In this document: one piece after another, positions 43,412 to 52,716 of the stretch
How the letters are laid out: every line of letters begins with the position of its first letter
Position numbering within the stretch: position 1 is the first letter of the stretch
Assembly (NCBI GenBank): GCA_937919925.1
Contig: CALFOT010000042.1
Location: forward strand, 1 to 58,745
Source: an uncultured bacterium
Lineage (GTDB): Bacteria; Planctomycetota; UBA1135
Reading direction: 5' to 3'
Length of the DNA stretch: 58,745 nt
The notes under the pieces: model-generated
The model's database searches: none
What the model was told of the DNA's origin: nothing
Seen by the model: only the letters and a program-made list of their open reading frames with translations
Program-made: the position numbers and the translations under genes

Positions 43412-46400
43412 ATGCGCAAACTCTCTCTGCTACTCCTGCCACTGCTCCTGTTTTCGGGCATGTTCTTCGGAGGCGGCGAGAACCCTTTTATTGAAAAGCA
43501 TATGGCAGCCGCGCGGCGCCTTATGGATGCCGGCAAAACTGCCGAAGCGCGTATCGAAGTGGAACGCGCCTTGGAGCGCGACGACCAACATTTAGGCGCA
43601 TTGTTGATGTGGTCGGAAGTGGCCACTGCTGCTGGCGATACCGACGCCGCAGTTTTCGCCTTGCATGCATGGCTGGAAGTGGTGCGTGCTGCAGAGGAAG
43701 CGCCGGTGTCGCGCGCGGTGATTAAGGAAGTGGAAACACGCTTACTCGCCTTGGATGAGGATGCCAAGACTTTCCGCAAGCTCACCGACACTTACATCAA
43801 GGAATTGTTGAAGATCGAAAAGGAGCACACCAAAAAGCAACGCTACCACTCAGCGCTTGCGGTGATTGATGAAGTCCTGCACATTGATCCGAATAACGCC
43901 GAGGGACGGGCGCGGCGCAAAGAAATTCAACGCGAAGGCGGCGCCGATGTGGCTACCGAGGATATGTTCGCTGGCAGTGATCCAACCGCCGGCGTGGATC
44001 CGGAATGGATTTCCGATGAAAACACCAAGCACACCGACTGGAAAAATGCTTGGCGCAAAGAAACGGATTATTACCGCATCCGTACCAATGGCGGCTATCT
44101 GATTCTGCAAACAGCCGGCATTGCGATGGACCAAATGAATATGGCTTATCGCCATTTCTTTCATTACAAGGAAGATGGAGGCGCAATCCCAAAGATCGAT
44201 GTGCATGTGTTCAAGAACCGCGATGAATATCTAACTTTGGGTCAAGGTCCGCCGGTCAAGTGGTCGGCTGGGCATTTCACCGGGAGCGCGGTGGAAACCT
44301 ACATTGGCGGAACCGAAGGCACCGACGGTATCAAAGAGATGTACTCCACTTTATTCCATGAAGCGGCGCACCAATTCGTTTCGCTCACTGGTAAAGGCGG
44401 CGTGCCTGGGTGGCTCAACGAAGCCTATGCCTCTTTTTTCGAAGGCACCACGATTTTATCCAACGGCACGGTGCGTTGGAACCGTGTCAATAACGGCCGT
44501 TTGTTTGCTCTGGCGCCGCGCTTAGAAGCAGGTTGGATGAAGGATCACGACGATGGTATTCGTGGTGACGATGGTGATTGGGGAACACCCCCGCGCGCGC
44601 CATCCTTACGTATTCTGATTGAGAATCGTTATGAGTGGGGCCCACCTTGGTACGCCCCAACCTGGGGCGTGGTGTATTTTCTGTACAACTACCGCGATCC
44701 CGAAACAGGGATTGCGGTGCTGCGGGAACCTTTGCACGCCTACTATTTATCCGGCGCTGGCAGCGTGGGACCATCGCAAAGAGTCGAACATTTTGAAGAA
44801 ATGGTTTTGTCCGGTGAGCGTGCCCCAGCCAAAACCGTGGATGAGTTATCGGAAATATGGGCCGAATGGTTACTTGATTTACGCGACCGTCAAATCGGAC
44901 AAGGTGAGCCTGAACAAGATTTGCTGCACTATGCGGATTTGGCCTTAACGCGCAATGATGCACCCTTGGCCATGTCTTTGCTCGAAGAAGCCTTGCTGTA
45001 CGCACCCGACAATCCAGAAATCCAGTGGGAACTCGCCAAGTTACTGCAGGAAGATAAGCAAGACGACCGCGCATCGGCTTTGTATCGCTCTTTTGCCAAC
45101 GAGCTGGCCTTACGCGGCGAAATGGCCGATGGCCGCTTTGAAGTCGCACGGCGTTTGATGGAAGAGCTGGATCCGTTGTTTAAAAAGCATAAGCAGTTGA
45201 AGTTAAAGCTTGGCGAAGATGGATTGATCCTTGCACGCGCTTATCGGGCCAAAAAAATGCCGCGGATGGCGATGGAAATCGCGCGGCGGATGTCGGCGAG
45301 TTGGTCACTCCCCGAAGCATTGGAGCTGTACACCGAAATCGCCCGCGAAAGTGGTATTAGCTTGGCCCGCTGGAAAATTGCTTACAACGAACTCACTTTG
45401 GATGGCTGGCAACCCAATAAGTCGTACCAGGCTTATGGCAAAATGATCCAGGCTTTTGTCGAAAACGACCCGGCGATCGACACCCCCGAGGGCATGTTCC
45501 AAACTCAAGAACTGGCTGCCGACGTCTCCTTCGATGCCGATTACTCCCTTGAGGCAGAAATGCGTTTTGGCACTAACGCTGGCTTCATGGGTTTGTGTTT
45601 CGGCCGTAAAGATGGCAGCAACACTCAAGCCCTGGGCCTGCACCCGAAGGGTTCCCTTGACATCAGCACCAAATCAGGCGGCAACTGGATTGTGCGCGAT
45701 CACCAACAAGTCAGCTTGCCCATTGGGTGGCACAAACTACGCATCGATGTGGTCACCCAAGCAGGCCCGAATGCTGCCGTAGACGTTTATTTTGACGATC
45801 TCTTCATGCGCAGCTTGGAAATGCCGCGGGATAGTGTGCGCGGCAGTTTCGGTTTGATTACCGGCACTGGCGGTGGCGAATATCGCAACATTCGCATTCT
45901 CAAACGCGATCCGCACGATCCGGCCGCACGCATTGAGCGCGAACTTGCATTGTTGGCGCGCTTGGAAGATCCAGCGGTGCGTACCCCGGGTGTATTCCAA
46001 GGCATTAAACCACCCGTACTGGCCGATTACAAAGGCACTTGGCTGCAAGGCGAGCCATTGTCGGTGGCGCAACACTTCGGCCATCCCATGGTGATTTCAT
46101 TTTGGACTCCGCATCAAGATGAGCTCATCCCTACTTCCGATTATTACGCTTATTTAGTTGAGAAGTGGCAAAAATTCGACTTGGAAATCGTCGCCATCTG
46201 CACCAACACTTTTACCGCAGCGGCAGTCAACGAATGGCTGGCTGCCCATCCAATGCCCGGCGTACGCGTATTGTTCGATCAAGGCTTTCTCATCTACCCA
46301 GCCTTTCATGTGGGCAATGGTGGTTGGGAGTTACCCCGTAACCTTTTGGTGGATGTGGATGGCACGGTCTACTGGGAGGGGGATCTGAACCTTCGTTTGA

Positions 46401-47041
46401 ATGAAGGTTGGGTGCGCGACAGCGCCGGAGCTACCCCCCTCGATCTCTCCATTGATGCACTGATTAGCAAACGCAAACTACTGCAACTCGATCAGCTTGG
46501 CCCCGATTTGGAAGCCGCAACCGCCCTCTTTGAAGCAGGTCAATTGCGCGAAGCCTTGAAACGTATCGCCCAACTCGCGGATCTCGAAGCCGACTTTGAT
46601 GCACGCGTCCGCGAAGCCCGTCACCTGCGCGACACCATCGAAGCAATCGGTGCGGCGCTCCCCGTAAGCGCCAGCCTTGCCCTAGAAAATGGGCAACCCT
46701 TGTTGGCCTATGCACTACTGGCGCGTGCCGTGGATGAATTCCCCAAAACGGGAGTCGCGGATTTGTCGCGTTCTCGAATTCGTAGTTTGCAACGCGACCC
46801 ACTCTACCGGGATGCCAGCAAAGCTTGGAAAACCTTGGAACGCGCCTTCCAAGACGCCGAACGTGGCAAAGACCATGCCACCATTGAGGCCAACTTGGTG
46901 AAGGCCTTGGCGATTTCCGACGGCGTGGAGGTCAAACACATCGTCGCCAAGTTACGAGCCTCGCTCGCCACAGGTGGTGCTGCGGCCTTTGCTGAGGCGT
47001 GGCCCGGGTTGCAGCCAGAGGCCATCGCTTTGGCGGAGTGA
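43412..47041 (+). CDS. Giant secreted gluzincin with TPR, lectin-like and thioredoxin-like domains
   Basis: 1209 residues. Signal peptide (RKLSLLLLPLLLFSG) and TPR-like repeats to about 175. Residues 210-500 are a zinc peptidase of DUF1570-like layout: HEAAHQF near 314 with WLNEAYASFFEG about 20 residues on, so all ligands are present. More TPR follows (500-650). Residues 690-830 form a concanavalin/DUF1080-like beta sandwich (DYSLEAEMRFG, GWHKLRIDV). Residues 880-1000 are thioredoxin-like (PMVISFWTPHQDEL, PRNLLVDVDGTVYWEG) but lack CxxC. Helical C-terminus. Large proteins of this mix are a planctomycete habit. Likely a periplasmic peptidase with binding modules. Confidence 0.8.
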   Translation: MRKLSLLLLPLLLFSGMFFGGGENPFIEKHMAAARRLMDAGKTAEARIEVERALERDDQHLGALLMWSEVATAAGDTDAAVFALHAWLEVVRAAEEAPVSRAVIKEVETRLLALDEDAKTFRKLTDTYIKELLKIEKEHTKKQRYHSALAVIDEVLHIDPNNAEGRARRKEIQREGGADVATEDMFAGSDPTAGVDPEWISDENTKHTDWKNAWRKETDYYRIRTNGGYLILQTAGIAMDQMNMAYRHFFHYKEDGGAIPKIDVHVFKNRDEYLTLGQGPPVKWSAGHFTGSAVETYIGGTEGTDGIKEMYSTLFHEAAHQFVSLTGKGGVPGWLNEAYASFFEGTTILSNGTVRWNRVNNGRLFALAPRLEAGWMKDHDDGIRGDDGDWGTPPRAPSLRILIENRYEWGPPWYAPTWGVVYFLYNYRDPETGIAVLREPLHAYYLSGAGSVGPSQRVEHFEEMVLSGERAPAKTVDELSEIWAEWLLDLRDRQIGQGEPEQDLLHYADLALTRNDAPLAMSLLEEALLYAPDNPEIQWELAKLLQEDKQDDRASALYRSFANELALRGEMADGRFEVARRLMEELDPLFKKHKQLKLKLGEDGLILARAYRAKKMPRMAMEIARRMSASWSLPEALELYTEIARESGISLARWKIAYNELTLDGWQPNKSYQAYGKMIQAFVENDPAIDTPEGMFQTQELAADVSFDADYSLEAEMRFGTNAGFMGLCFGRKDGSNTQALGLHPKGSLDISTKSGGNWIVRDHQQVSLPIGWHKLRIDVVTQAGPNAAVDVYFDDLFMRSLEMPRDSVRGSFGLITGTGGGEYRNIRILKRDPHDPAARIERELALLARLEDPAVRTPGVFQGIKPPVLADYKGTWLQGEPLSVAQHFGHPMVISFWTPHQDELIPTSDYYAYLVEKWQKFDLEIVAICTNTFTAAAVNEWLAAHPMPGVRVLFDQGFLIYPAFHVGNGGWELPRNLLVDVDGTVYWEGDLNLRLNEGWVRDSAGATPLDLSIDALISKRKLLQLDQLGPDLEAATALFEAGQLREALKRIAQLADLEADFDARVREARHLRDTIEAIGAALPVSASLALENGQPLLAYALLARAVDEFPKTGVADLSRSRIRSLQRDPLYRDASKAWKTLERAFQDAERGKDHATIEANLVKALAISDGVEVKHIVAKLRASLATGGAAAFAEAWPGLQPEAIALAE

Positions 47042-47086
47042 GCTTGCGCGCACTCCGTCAAAGCAGCGGAACTCTTGGCAAAAACC

Positions 47087-48424
47087 TTAGAGTGCCTTGA
47101 GCGACTTTTCAGTCAGTTCTAAAGCACGATCCACAGCGGCAGCGGTGATGGCAAGATGAGGACGGAAACGCACGGTGCGTGGCCCCGAACCCAAGCCAAT
47201 CATGCCATTTTCTAACATCGTTGCGAGCAACTTTTTGCGCGCCTCGCCGCTAGGCATGTCAAAGGCCATCAACAAACCCATACCACGCGGATTCTCCACT
47301 TGATCAAAGCTTGACGCCATGGCGCACATGCCGCTCAGCCAGCGCGCGCCCATAGCAGCAGCATTGTCACAAAGTTTGTCGTCGCGAACCACTTCCAGCA
47401 CCCGCGTGGCGCGCACCATATCCACCAGGTTGCCGCCCCAAGTCGAGTTGATGCGACTGGATTTTTCGAAACAGTTATCGGGCACCTGATCGATGCGTGG
47501 GCCCGCCATGATGCCGCACTGCTGCGCTTTTTTGCCGAAGCAGAACAAATCTGGAGTAATCCCGTAATGTTGGAACATCCACGGCTTGCCACTGGTGAAG
47601 TAACCGGTTTGCACTTCATCGCAAATGAAAAGGCAATCGTATTTTTCGCAGCGCGCTTGTAAGCCTTGCAAGAATTCGGCACGGAAGTAACGATCGCCAC
47701 CTTCGCACTGCATGGTTTCAATCAAAATCGCGGCGATATCATCACCATGTTTGGCAAAAGCACGATCAATCGCCGCGAAGCATTGCTGCTCGGCAGCGAT
47801 GTGCGCTACCAGCGCCTCGCCCTCCAGCGGGAACTGCGCAATTGCGGGCGCAAAAATACGTGGCCATTCTTCAAACTTAGGGAAGTAATTGATTTTATCC
47901 GGCAAAGTGTTGGTGAGCGACAAGGTGTAACCCGAGCGACCGTGAAATGCCTTTTCGAAGTGCAGGATTTTCGTGCCGACATCAGCATCCACGCCTTTCG
48001 CGCGATTACGTCGCACTTTCCAATCGAAGGCCACTTTCAGCGCATTTTCAACCGCAAGCGCCCCACCATCTACGAAAAACATGTGTTGGTAACCTTCCGG
48101 TGCAGCGACTTCACCCATGCGCACCACGAAATCAGCCATTTGCGTGGTGTACAAATCGGAGTTAGCGGGACGGTTAGCAACGACATGGGCCACGCCTTGC
48201 AGCCACTTCGGATCCATTAACGCGGGATGATTCCAGCCCAGCGGCGTCGATCCGAAGCAACCGAAGAAATCCAAAAAGGTGCGGCCGGAACGACTATCCA
48301 CCAAATCTGCGCCTTGCGACTTTTCCAGGTCAAGAACGAAAGGGTAGCCGTCAACAAGCATCCAATTGCCTAGCGTGGCATGGACATTCTGTGGGTCTAT
48401 GTGTGGTGAGGTGAGCGTAAGCAT
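47087..48424 (-). CDS. lat: L-lysine 6-transaminase
   Basis: 445 residues. Class III PLP aminotransferase moving the epsilon-amino group of lysine to 2-oxoglutarate, giving piperideine-6-carboxylate. Features typical of the lysine enzyme rather than other class III members: LVDGYPFVLDLEKSQG, FFVDGGALAVENALK, FHGRSGYTLSLTNT and PDLFCFGKKAQQCG with the PLP Lys. No downstream aminoadipate semialdehyde dehydrogenase is adjacent. A TAGATT hexamer lies 8 nt before the ATG, overlapping the stop of the preceding gene. Confidence 0.92.
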   Translation of the reverse strand: MLTLTSPHIDPQNVHATLGNWMLVDGYPFVLDLEKSQGADLVDSRSGRTFLDFFGCFGSTPLGWNHPALMDPKWLQGVAHVVANRPANSDLYTTQMADFVVRMGEVAAPEGYQHMFFVDGGALAVENALKVAFDWKVRRNRAKGVDADVGTKILHFEKAFHGRSGYTLSLTNTLPDKINYFPKFEEWPRIFAPAIAQFPLEGEALVAHIAAEQQCFAAIDRAFAKHGDDIAAILIETMQCEGGDRYFRAEFLQGLQARCEKYDCLFICDEVQTGYFTSGKPWMFQHYGITPDLFCFGKKAQQCGIMAGPRIDQVPDNCFEKSSRINSTWGGNLVDMVRATRVLEVVRDDKLCDNAAAMGARWLSGMCAMASSFDQVENPRGMGLLMAFDMPSGEARKKLLATMLENGMIGLGSGPRTVRFRPHLAITAAAVDRALELTEKSLKAL

Positions 48425-48432
48425 GGCGTAGT

Positions 48433-48438
48433 AATCTA
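48433..48438 (-). promoter_or_regulatory. Putative -10 box (TAGATT) of lat
   Basis: TAGATT 8 nt before the lat ATG on the minus strand. It coincides with the stop codon of the upstream gene, so it could be chance. Confidence 0.4.
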
Positions 48439-48942
48439 AGGATTGGAACGAACTTGCGGCTTAAAGGAATAAAGCTGCAAACGTTCAGCGAGGTCTTCTA
48501 CCGCGCTGAAATTTTCTTCCTGGCAAACCACCAGGAGTGAAGGTGCTGGGGCCTGAAGCGCATCCAACAGGCGCCCGGAAAGCGGCACGTTGGCGACCAG
48601 ACTGGGGCGGCCGGCGTTGCCACCAGCAATGAGGCAGGCGCCACTATCGGTTGCTACTTGCACCGCGGCGAGTAGGCCGTCAGATTTTGGGTGAGACGCA
48701 CTAGCGTTTTCAAAATTCAAAAAGCGGGTGCGCAACGCAGCGAGCAACGCGGCTTGCTGTTGCTGACCGACTAGGACCAAGGCCACCGGCTGCAGAGTAT
48801 GGCTAGCCAACCACGTAGCCACCACCCACTCCGCCACCGAAGCGACCGGCTCGCCGGTTGCGCAACAATAGACCGGAACCTTCTTGTTGCCAGGAAGGGA
48901 TTCCGTCATGTGGAGGTTGGACGTAGGATGAGGCATAGTCAT
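48436..48942 (-). CDS. Hypothetical protein, possible nucleotide-binding-like fold
   Basis: 168 residues from ATG 48942 (ATG 48909 is an alternative). Alternating hydrophobic strands and helices (PVALVLVGQQQQAALLAAL; GACLIAGGNAGRPSLVANV; SLLVVCQEE) suggest an alpha/beta fold. No motif is recognised. It shares a CATG with the divergent rnpA start: its ATG is at 48942 on the minus strand and that of rnpA at 48941 on the plus strand. Followed by lat after 11 nt. Confidence 0.6.
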   Translation of the reverse strand: MTMPHPTSNLHMTESLPGNKKVPVYCCATGEPVASVAEWVVATWLASHTLQPVALVLVGQQQQAALLAALRTRFLNFENASASHPKSDGLLAAVQVATDSGACLIAGGNAGRPSLVANVPLSGRLLDALQAPAPSLLVVCQEENFSAVEDLAERLQLYSFKPQVRSNP

Positions 48943-49366
48943 GACAAGGGCGACCAACAACGATCACTCAGATCAGCCTGAGGGAGATGCTGCACCAACT
49001 CGGTGCAGCCTGCCGCGCGCATGCCAAATGCGTCGCCAGCGCGATTATTCGCGCGTGTACTCGCAGGGAGTGCGCGCCCGAGGACAACTCATTCTAGTCG
49101 TTGCCGCGCCCGGAGATAACCCCCTGACCGCACGAATGGGACTTTCCGTCGGGCGGAAATTCAACAAATCTGCGGTTATTCGCAACCGCACCCGCCGCGT
49201 CATCCGTGAAGCCTTTCGGCTCGAACGTGCCCATTTACCCCATGTAGACCTGATTTTAATCCCCGTCGCGCGCGATCAAGAGTACACCACTACTAGCGTG
49301 GCGCCGGAGTTGCGTCGCTTGGTTGCGAAACTCGCCAAACGCTTGCCCACACCTGAAGAAGCATGA
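48941..49366 (+). CDS. rnpA: Ribonuclease P protein component
   Basis: Basic protein subunit that helps RNase P RNA process tRNA 5' ends. 141 residues from ATG 48941. The core is clear: [48 protein letters not shown] and [10 protein letters not shown]. About 20 residues precede the usual start; no better start in frame lies between. A TAGGAT hexamer 11 nt upstream may be its -10. rpmH, normally just upstream, is absent; an unknown gene diverges instead. Overlaps yidD by 4 nt. Confidence 0.92.
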   Translation: MTRATNNDHSDQPEGDAAPTRCSLPRACQMRRQRDYSRVYSQGVRARGQLILVVAAPGDNPLTARMGLSVGRKFNKSAVIRNRTRRVIREAFRLERAHLPHVDLILIPVARDQEYTTTSVAPELRRLVAKLAKRLPTPEEA

Positions 49367-49599
49367 AAACGCTGCTCATTGGGTTGATGCAACTCTATCG
49401 CTCCGTATTTAGTGCACTTTTGGGCTATGGCAAATGTCGCTTCACGCCAACCTGCTCCCAATACGGCATCGAAGCCGTCAAAATCCATGGAAGTTGCAAG
49501 GGCCTCGCACTTACAATCTGGCGCATCTTGCGTTGCCAACCGCTGTGTCGCGGCGGCTTCGATCCAGTCCCCCCAGCGCACCAGAAAAATGATTCTTAG
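49363..49599 (+). CDS. yidD: Membrane protein insertion efficiency factor YidD
   Basis: 78 residues. Signature [14 protein letters not shown] and [14 protein letters not shown]. Membrane-associated helper of YidC-dependent insertion. Overlaps rnpA (ATGA) as in most bacteria; yidC itself does not follow here. Overlaps the PD40 gene by 11 nt. Confidence 0.94.
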   Translation: MKTLLIGLMQLYRSVFSALLGYGKCRFTPTCSQYGIEAVKIHGSCKGLALTIWRILRCQPLCRGGFDPVPPAHQKNDS

Positions 49600-50695
49600 C
49601 CTCAGCCTTTGCCTTAGCAGTTTTTTGCAGCATCCCGCTGCAGCCCAGGAACCTGTGGTGAAACCACTTCCTGCTCAACAAATGGTGGCGCTGCCAGTGC
49701 AGGAGGATTTGCGGTATGCCGGCGAGGTGCACTTTGGTGCCATCCGTCGCCTCACCACTGCGGGTGAAAATGCCGAAGGTTATCTAAGTTGGGGTGGTAA
49801 GCAAATTACCTATCAGGCCAAATTTGGCGGCCGTAGCTGCGATCAGATTTATACGCTCGATTTGCTAAGTGGCGCGCGCAAGTTGGTATCCACCGGCAGT
49901 GGTCGCACCACCTGTAGCTTTTTTATGCCTGGCGATCGCGCAATCCTCTTTGGCAGCACCCACGCAGCAAGTGATGATTGTTTGCCACCGGCAGATTACT
50001 CGATGGGTTATGTCTGGAAGATTTACCCACAGTTTGATTTGTATGTGCGGGATTTGGAAACCTGGGATCTGCAACCCTTGGCCCCTGCACCTGGCTACGA
50101 TGCCGAGGCCGTGGTCAGCCCAGATGGGAAAAAGATTGTCTTCACTTCGCGCCGCGAAGGCGATTTAGATATCTACATCATGAACGTCGATGGCACCAAT
50201 ATTACCAAACTCACCGATAAGCTCGGTTACGACGGCGGCCCATTTTTCTCGCCGGATTCCCAGCGTATTGTGTATCGCTCTTTCTACCCGAATACGCAGG
50301 CGGAAACCGATCGTTACTTGCTGCTACTGAATCAAGACACGATCGAACCGATGGCTTTGCAACTGTATGTCATGAATACCGACGGCAGCAACAAGGTACA
50401 AGTGACGGATAATGGCGCTGCCAACTTTGGCCCGTTTTTCCATCCTGATGGTCACAACATCATTTATTGCAGCAATCAGGGTTCCGCCACAGGGCGCGAA
50501 TTTGATTTGTACATGATCCGCGATGATGGCCACAACAACGAACAAATCACGTTCTGCCCTACCTTCGATGGCTTCCCAATGTTCTCGCAAGATGGCAAGA
50601 ACTTAGTGTTTGCCAGCAACCGCCAAAATGCAAGTGAGGGTGATACAAATTTGTTTCTGGCCGAGTGGTTGCCAGATGCACAAGCGGTGAAGTAG
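49589..50695 (+). CDS. Secreted TolB-like beta-propeller (PD40) protein
   Basis: 368 residues from ATG 49589, inside the yidD end; the frame upstream is yidD shadow. Signal peptide ends near QHPAAAQ. Repeated PD40 blades: [77 protein letters not shown]. Each blade has the F-SPDG-I-F pattern and DIYxMNxDG. TolB-type propellers bind proteins or sugars in the periplasm. A strong terminator lies just after. Confidence 0.85.
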   Translation: MILSLSLCLSSFLQHPAAAQEPVVKPLPAQQMVALPVQEDLRYAGEVHFGAIRRLTTAGENAEGYLSWGGKQITYQAKFGGRSCDQIYTLDLLSGARKLVSTGSGRTTCSFFMPGDRAILFGSTHAASDDCLPPADYSMGYVWKIYPQFDLYVRDLETWDLQPLAPAPGYDAEAVVSPDGKKIVFTSRREGDLDIYIMNVDGTNITKLTDKLGYDGGPFFSPDSQRIVYRSFYPNTQAETDRYLLLLNQDTIEPMALQLYVMNTDGSNKVQVTDNGAANFGPFFHPDGHNIIYCSNQGSATGREFDLYMIRDDGHNNEQITFCPTFDGFPMFSQDGKNLVFASNRQNASEGDTNLFLAEWLPDAQAVK

Positions 50696-50700
50696 TTCGC

Positions 50701-52716
50701 CTAGTGTGTAGAACTGCGGGTCGAGTCCTTTGGGCTCGGCCCTTTTTTTTGTGCCCCGTTGCGAATCCGCCACCACGCAACCCCATGCGCGTCGTTATAA
50801 AGCTGTTGTAAATCTAGTTGGGAAGGCAGTTCGGCAGGCAGCTCCGTGCCGGGCACAGCCTCAAGTAGAAAAGACGGTTTGAGTTGTGCGATGTAATCTG
50901 GACCAATCACAAATTCGCGACCAAAACCAGGGCGCACCTGCTTGGGATCGAGCAAGTCACGACCGAAAGCGTGATACTCAAAACCGGCCGGCGCAGCGAG
51001 TTCGATTAAGGTTGGGCCAATATCAATATGGCTTCCCGCAGCGTTTTTGGGTACCACGCGTTGCCCAAGTACTTGCGGCCCAAACAGCACCAATGGCACT
51101 GCAGTACGTTCAAAAGCACTCGGCTTGCCATTTAGGAATTTGCGCGCGTAGTGATCGCCGGTGACGGCGAAGACGGCATTCGGGAGCTGTTCATTGGCAG
51201 CGCGAATGAACTTGGTCATTTCGTGATCGGCGTACCACAGGTGCCCCCACGTAGGTAGATCAATCGCGCCGTCGTAAATGCTTGCCAAAGAGGCCGGGAT
51301 TTCGGTTACCGAGTAACCCTTCGCAACCACATCAATGTCGTACGGCGGATGGTAGGAAGTGCTCAGAATAAAATTGAAGGTAGGCTGCTCATCGGTGAGT
51401 GACCCAGCAAGAAATTCGAAAAGGTATTCATCATCCACACCCCACTCATTATCGTGCTGCCAACTGCCCATATGCGAGCTGCCATAAACTTCGTCAAAAC
51501 CTTGGGCGACAGCGAACTGATCGATGTTGCGCCATCCCAACTTGCCGCCGTAGAAAAAACGTGTGCGATATCCGAGGCGTCGGAAAATAGCGGCTACCGC
51601 GGTTGGGTAAGTGAGGCGGGTTTGCGGCTGCAAATCCGTTTGCAGACCGGAATCGGGCAAGCCGGTGAGGATGCCCGCAACCGACGCCATCGTGCCCGGC
51701 GATGAAGATAGAAAAGAATGCACCTGAAGCCCTTCGGCAGCGAGTCCTTTGAGGCCCTCAGTGAGTTGCAATGCTTGATACTGCGGCAGCATCGGCCAGG
51801 CATCATAGCTCTCCATTAACATCACGAAAACATGCCGCGGTGCTTGGCCGGCGTGCCCCTTGGCGTGGGTTAAGAAGTAATCGTCAAGATTGTTACTGGC
51901 CGCTGCATCAGGAAATAGGCGTGCCAGCGCCGCATCTAAATCTAGCGTGGGCAAAAAAACGCTTAAGCCAGCGGTACTATTCAGCCGTGCGTGGTCTTTG
52001 CAGGCATAAGCCAAGGCCACAAATGGGTTCAATACCGTCTTGTTCAAAAAGACGTCGGTAGAAATAGCGGCATCGATGCGCTGCGCGGGACGTTTACCCA
52101 GAGAGCCACGAAGACTCAGGACCACCAAAATTAACACCAATAGATTGACACCCATGCGGGTGACCAAAGGTAGTGATGGCGCGTTGGTAGAAGAAGCTTC
52201 CACCTTTGTTTGACCAAGCGACCGCACCAGCATAAAGAGCGGCGCGCACAAACATAAAAACACCAAAGTCCAAAGTAGCGGGTGAAATTCCTTCCACACC
52301 GTTTGCACGATGGCATTGGTGTCGTCTTCCAAGCCGATAAAAATGAAGTGATTAAACTGGCTATCAAACTCGGCAAAAAAGTTAAACGAAACAATGAACA
52401 TCCACAACGCGCTGACCACAAAAAGGAATCCGAATGCCATCCGCACCCACGCCGCCACACGCCTCCACGGCAGCCCTCTCGCCAGCAAACTAAGCAGAAT
52501 TGGCACAACAACCACATAACCGGCTACTTGACAATCAAAGCGCATGCCATACAAAAGCACCGGCAAAACATCACCAAAACCACTTGCAACATCTAAACGC
52601 TGATGAAATACGCCAATCAGCGCCATGCGAAACAGGCTGAGCAGGAGCATCACCAGTACCCATAGGCGCAAGTCTTGACGAAACGGTTGCACCGCGCGTA
52701 TCCACCGATTCTTCAT
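50701..52716 (-). CDS. LTA-synthase-family sulfatase/phosphoglycerol transferase
   Basis: 671 residues. About five membrane segments in the first 230 residues, then an alkaline-phosphatase-superfamily domain. Metal and nucleophile motifs: VMLMESYDAW, SSSPGTMASVAGILTG (Thr nucleophile), DDEYLFEF and VTGDHYARKF. In Gram-negative bacteria such proteins add phosphoglycerol or phosphoethanolamine to periplasmic glycans or lipids. Overlaps trpS (ATGA). Its 3' end reads antisense through the terminator of the PD40 gene, giving a Lys/Ser/Pro tail. Confidence 0.9.
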   Translation of the reverse strand: MKNRWIRAVQPFRQDLRLWVLVMLLLSLFRMALIGVFHQRLDVASGFGDVLPVLLYGMRFDCQVAGYVVVVPILLSLLARGLPWRRVAAWVRMAFGFLFVVSALWMFIVSFNFFAEFDSQFNHFIFIGLEDDTNAIVQTVWKEFHPLLWTLVFLCLCAPLFMLVRSLGQTKVEASSTNAPSLPLVTRMGVNLLVLILVVLSLRGSLGKRPAQRIDAAISTDVFLNKTVLNPFVALAYACKDHARLNSTAGLSVFLPTLDLDAALARLFPDAAASNNLDDYFLTHAKGHAGQAPRHVFVMLMESYDAWPMLPQYQALQLTEGLKGLAAEGLQVHSFLSSSPGTMASVAGILTGLPDSGLQTDLQPQTRLTYPTAVAAIFRRLGYRTRFFYGGKLGWRNIDQFAVAQGFDEVYGSSHMGSWQHDNEWGVDDEYLFEFLAGSLTDEQPTFNFILSTSYHPPYDIDVVAKGYSVTEIPASLASIYDGAIDLPTWGHLWYADHEMTKFIRAANEQLPNAVFAVTGDHYARKFLNGKPSAFERTAVPLVLFGPQVLGQRVVPKNAAGSHIDIGPTLIELAAPAGFEYHAFGRDLLDPKQVRPGFGREFVIGPDYIAQLKPSFLLEAVPGTELPAELPSQLDLQQLYNDAHGVAWWRIRNGAQKKGPSPKDSTRSSTH
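50718..50750 (+). terminator. Rho-independent terminator after the rnpA-yidD-PD40 unit
   Basis: Stem GGGTCGAG (50718-50725) pairs with CTCGGCCC (50735-50742), one G-T wobble, 9-nt loop, followed by eight T (50743-50750). It lies inside the last codons of the convergent sulfatase gene. Confidence 0.9.

Noticed and set aside
47666-48220. 184-residue plus-strand frame antisense to lat
   Set aside because: lat is strongly supported by family motifs; the antisense product has none.
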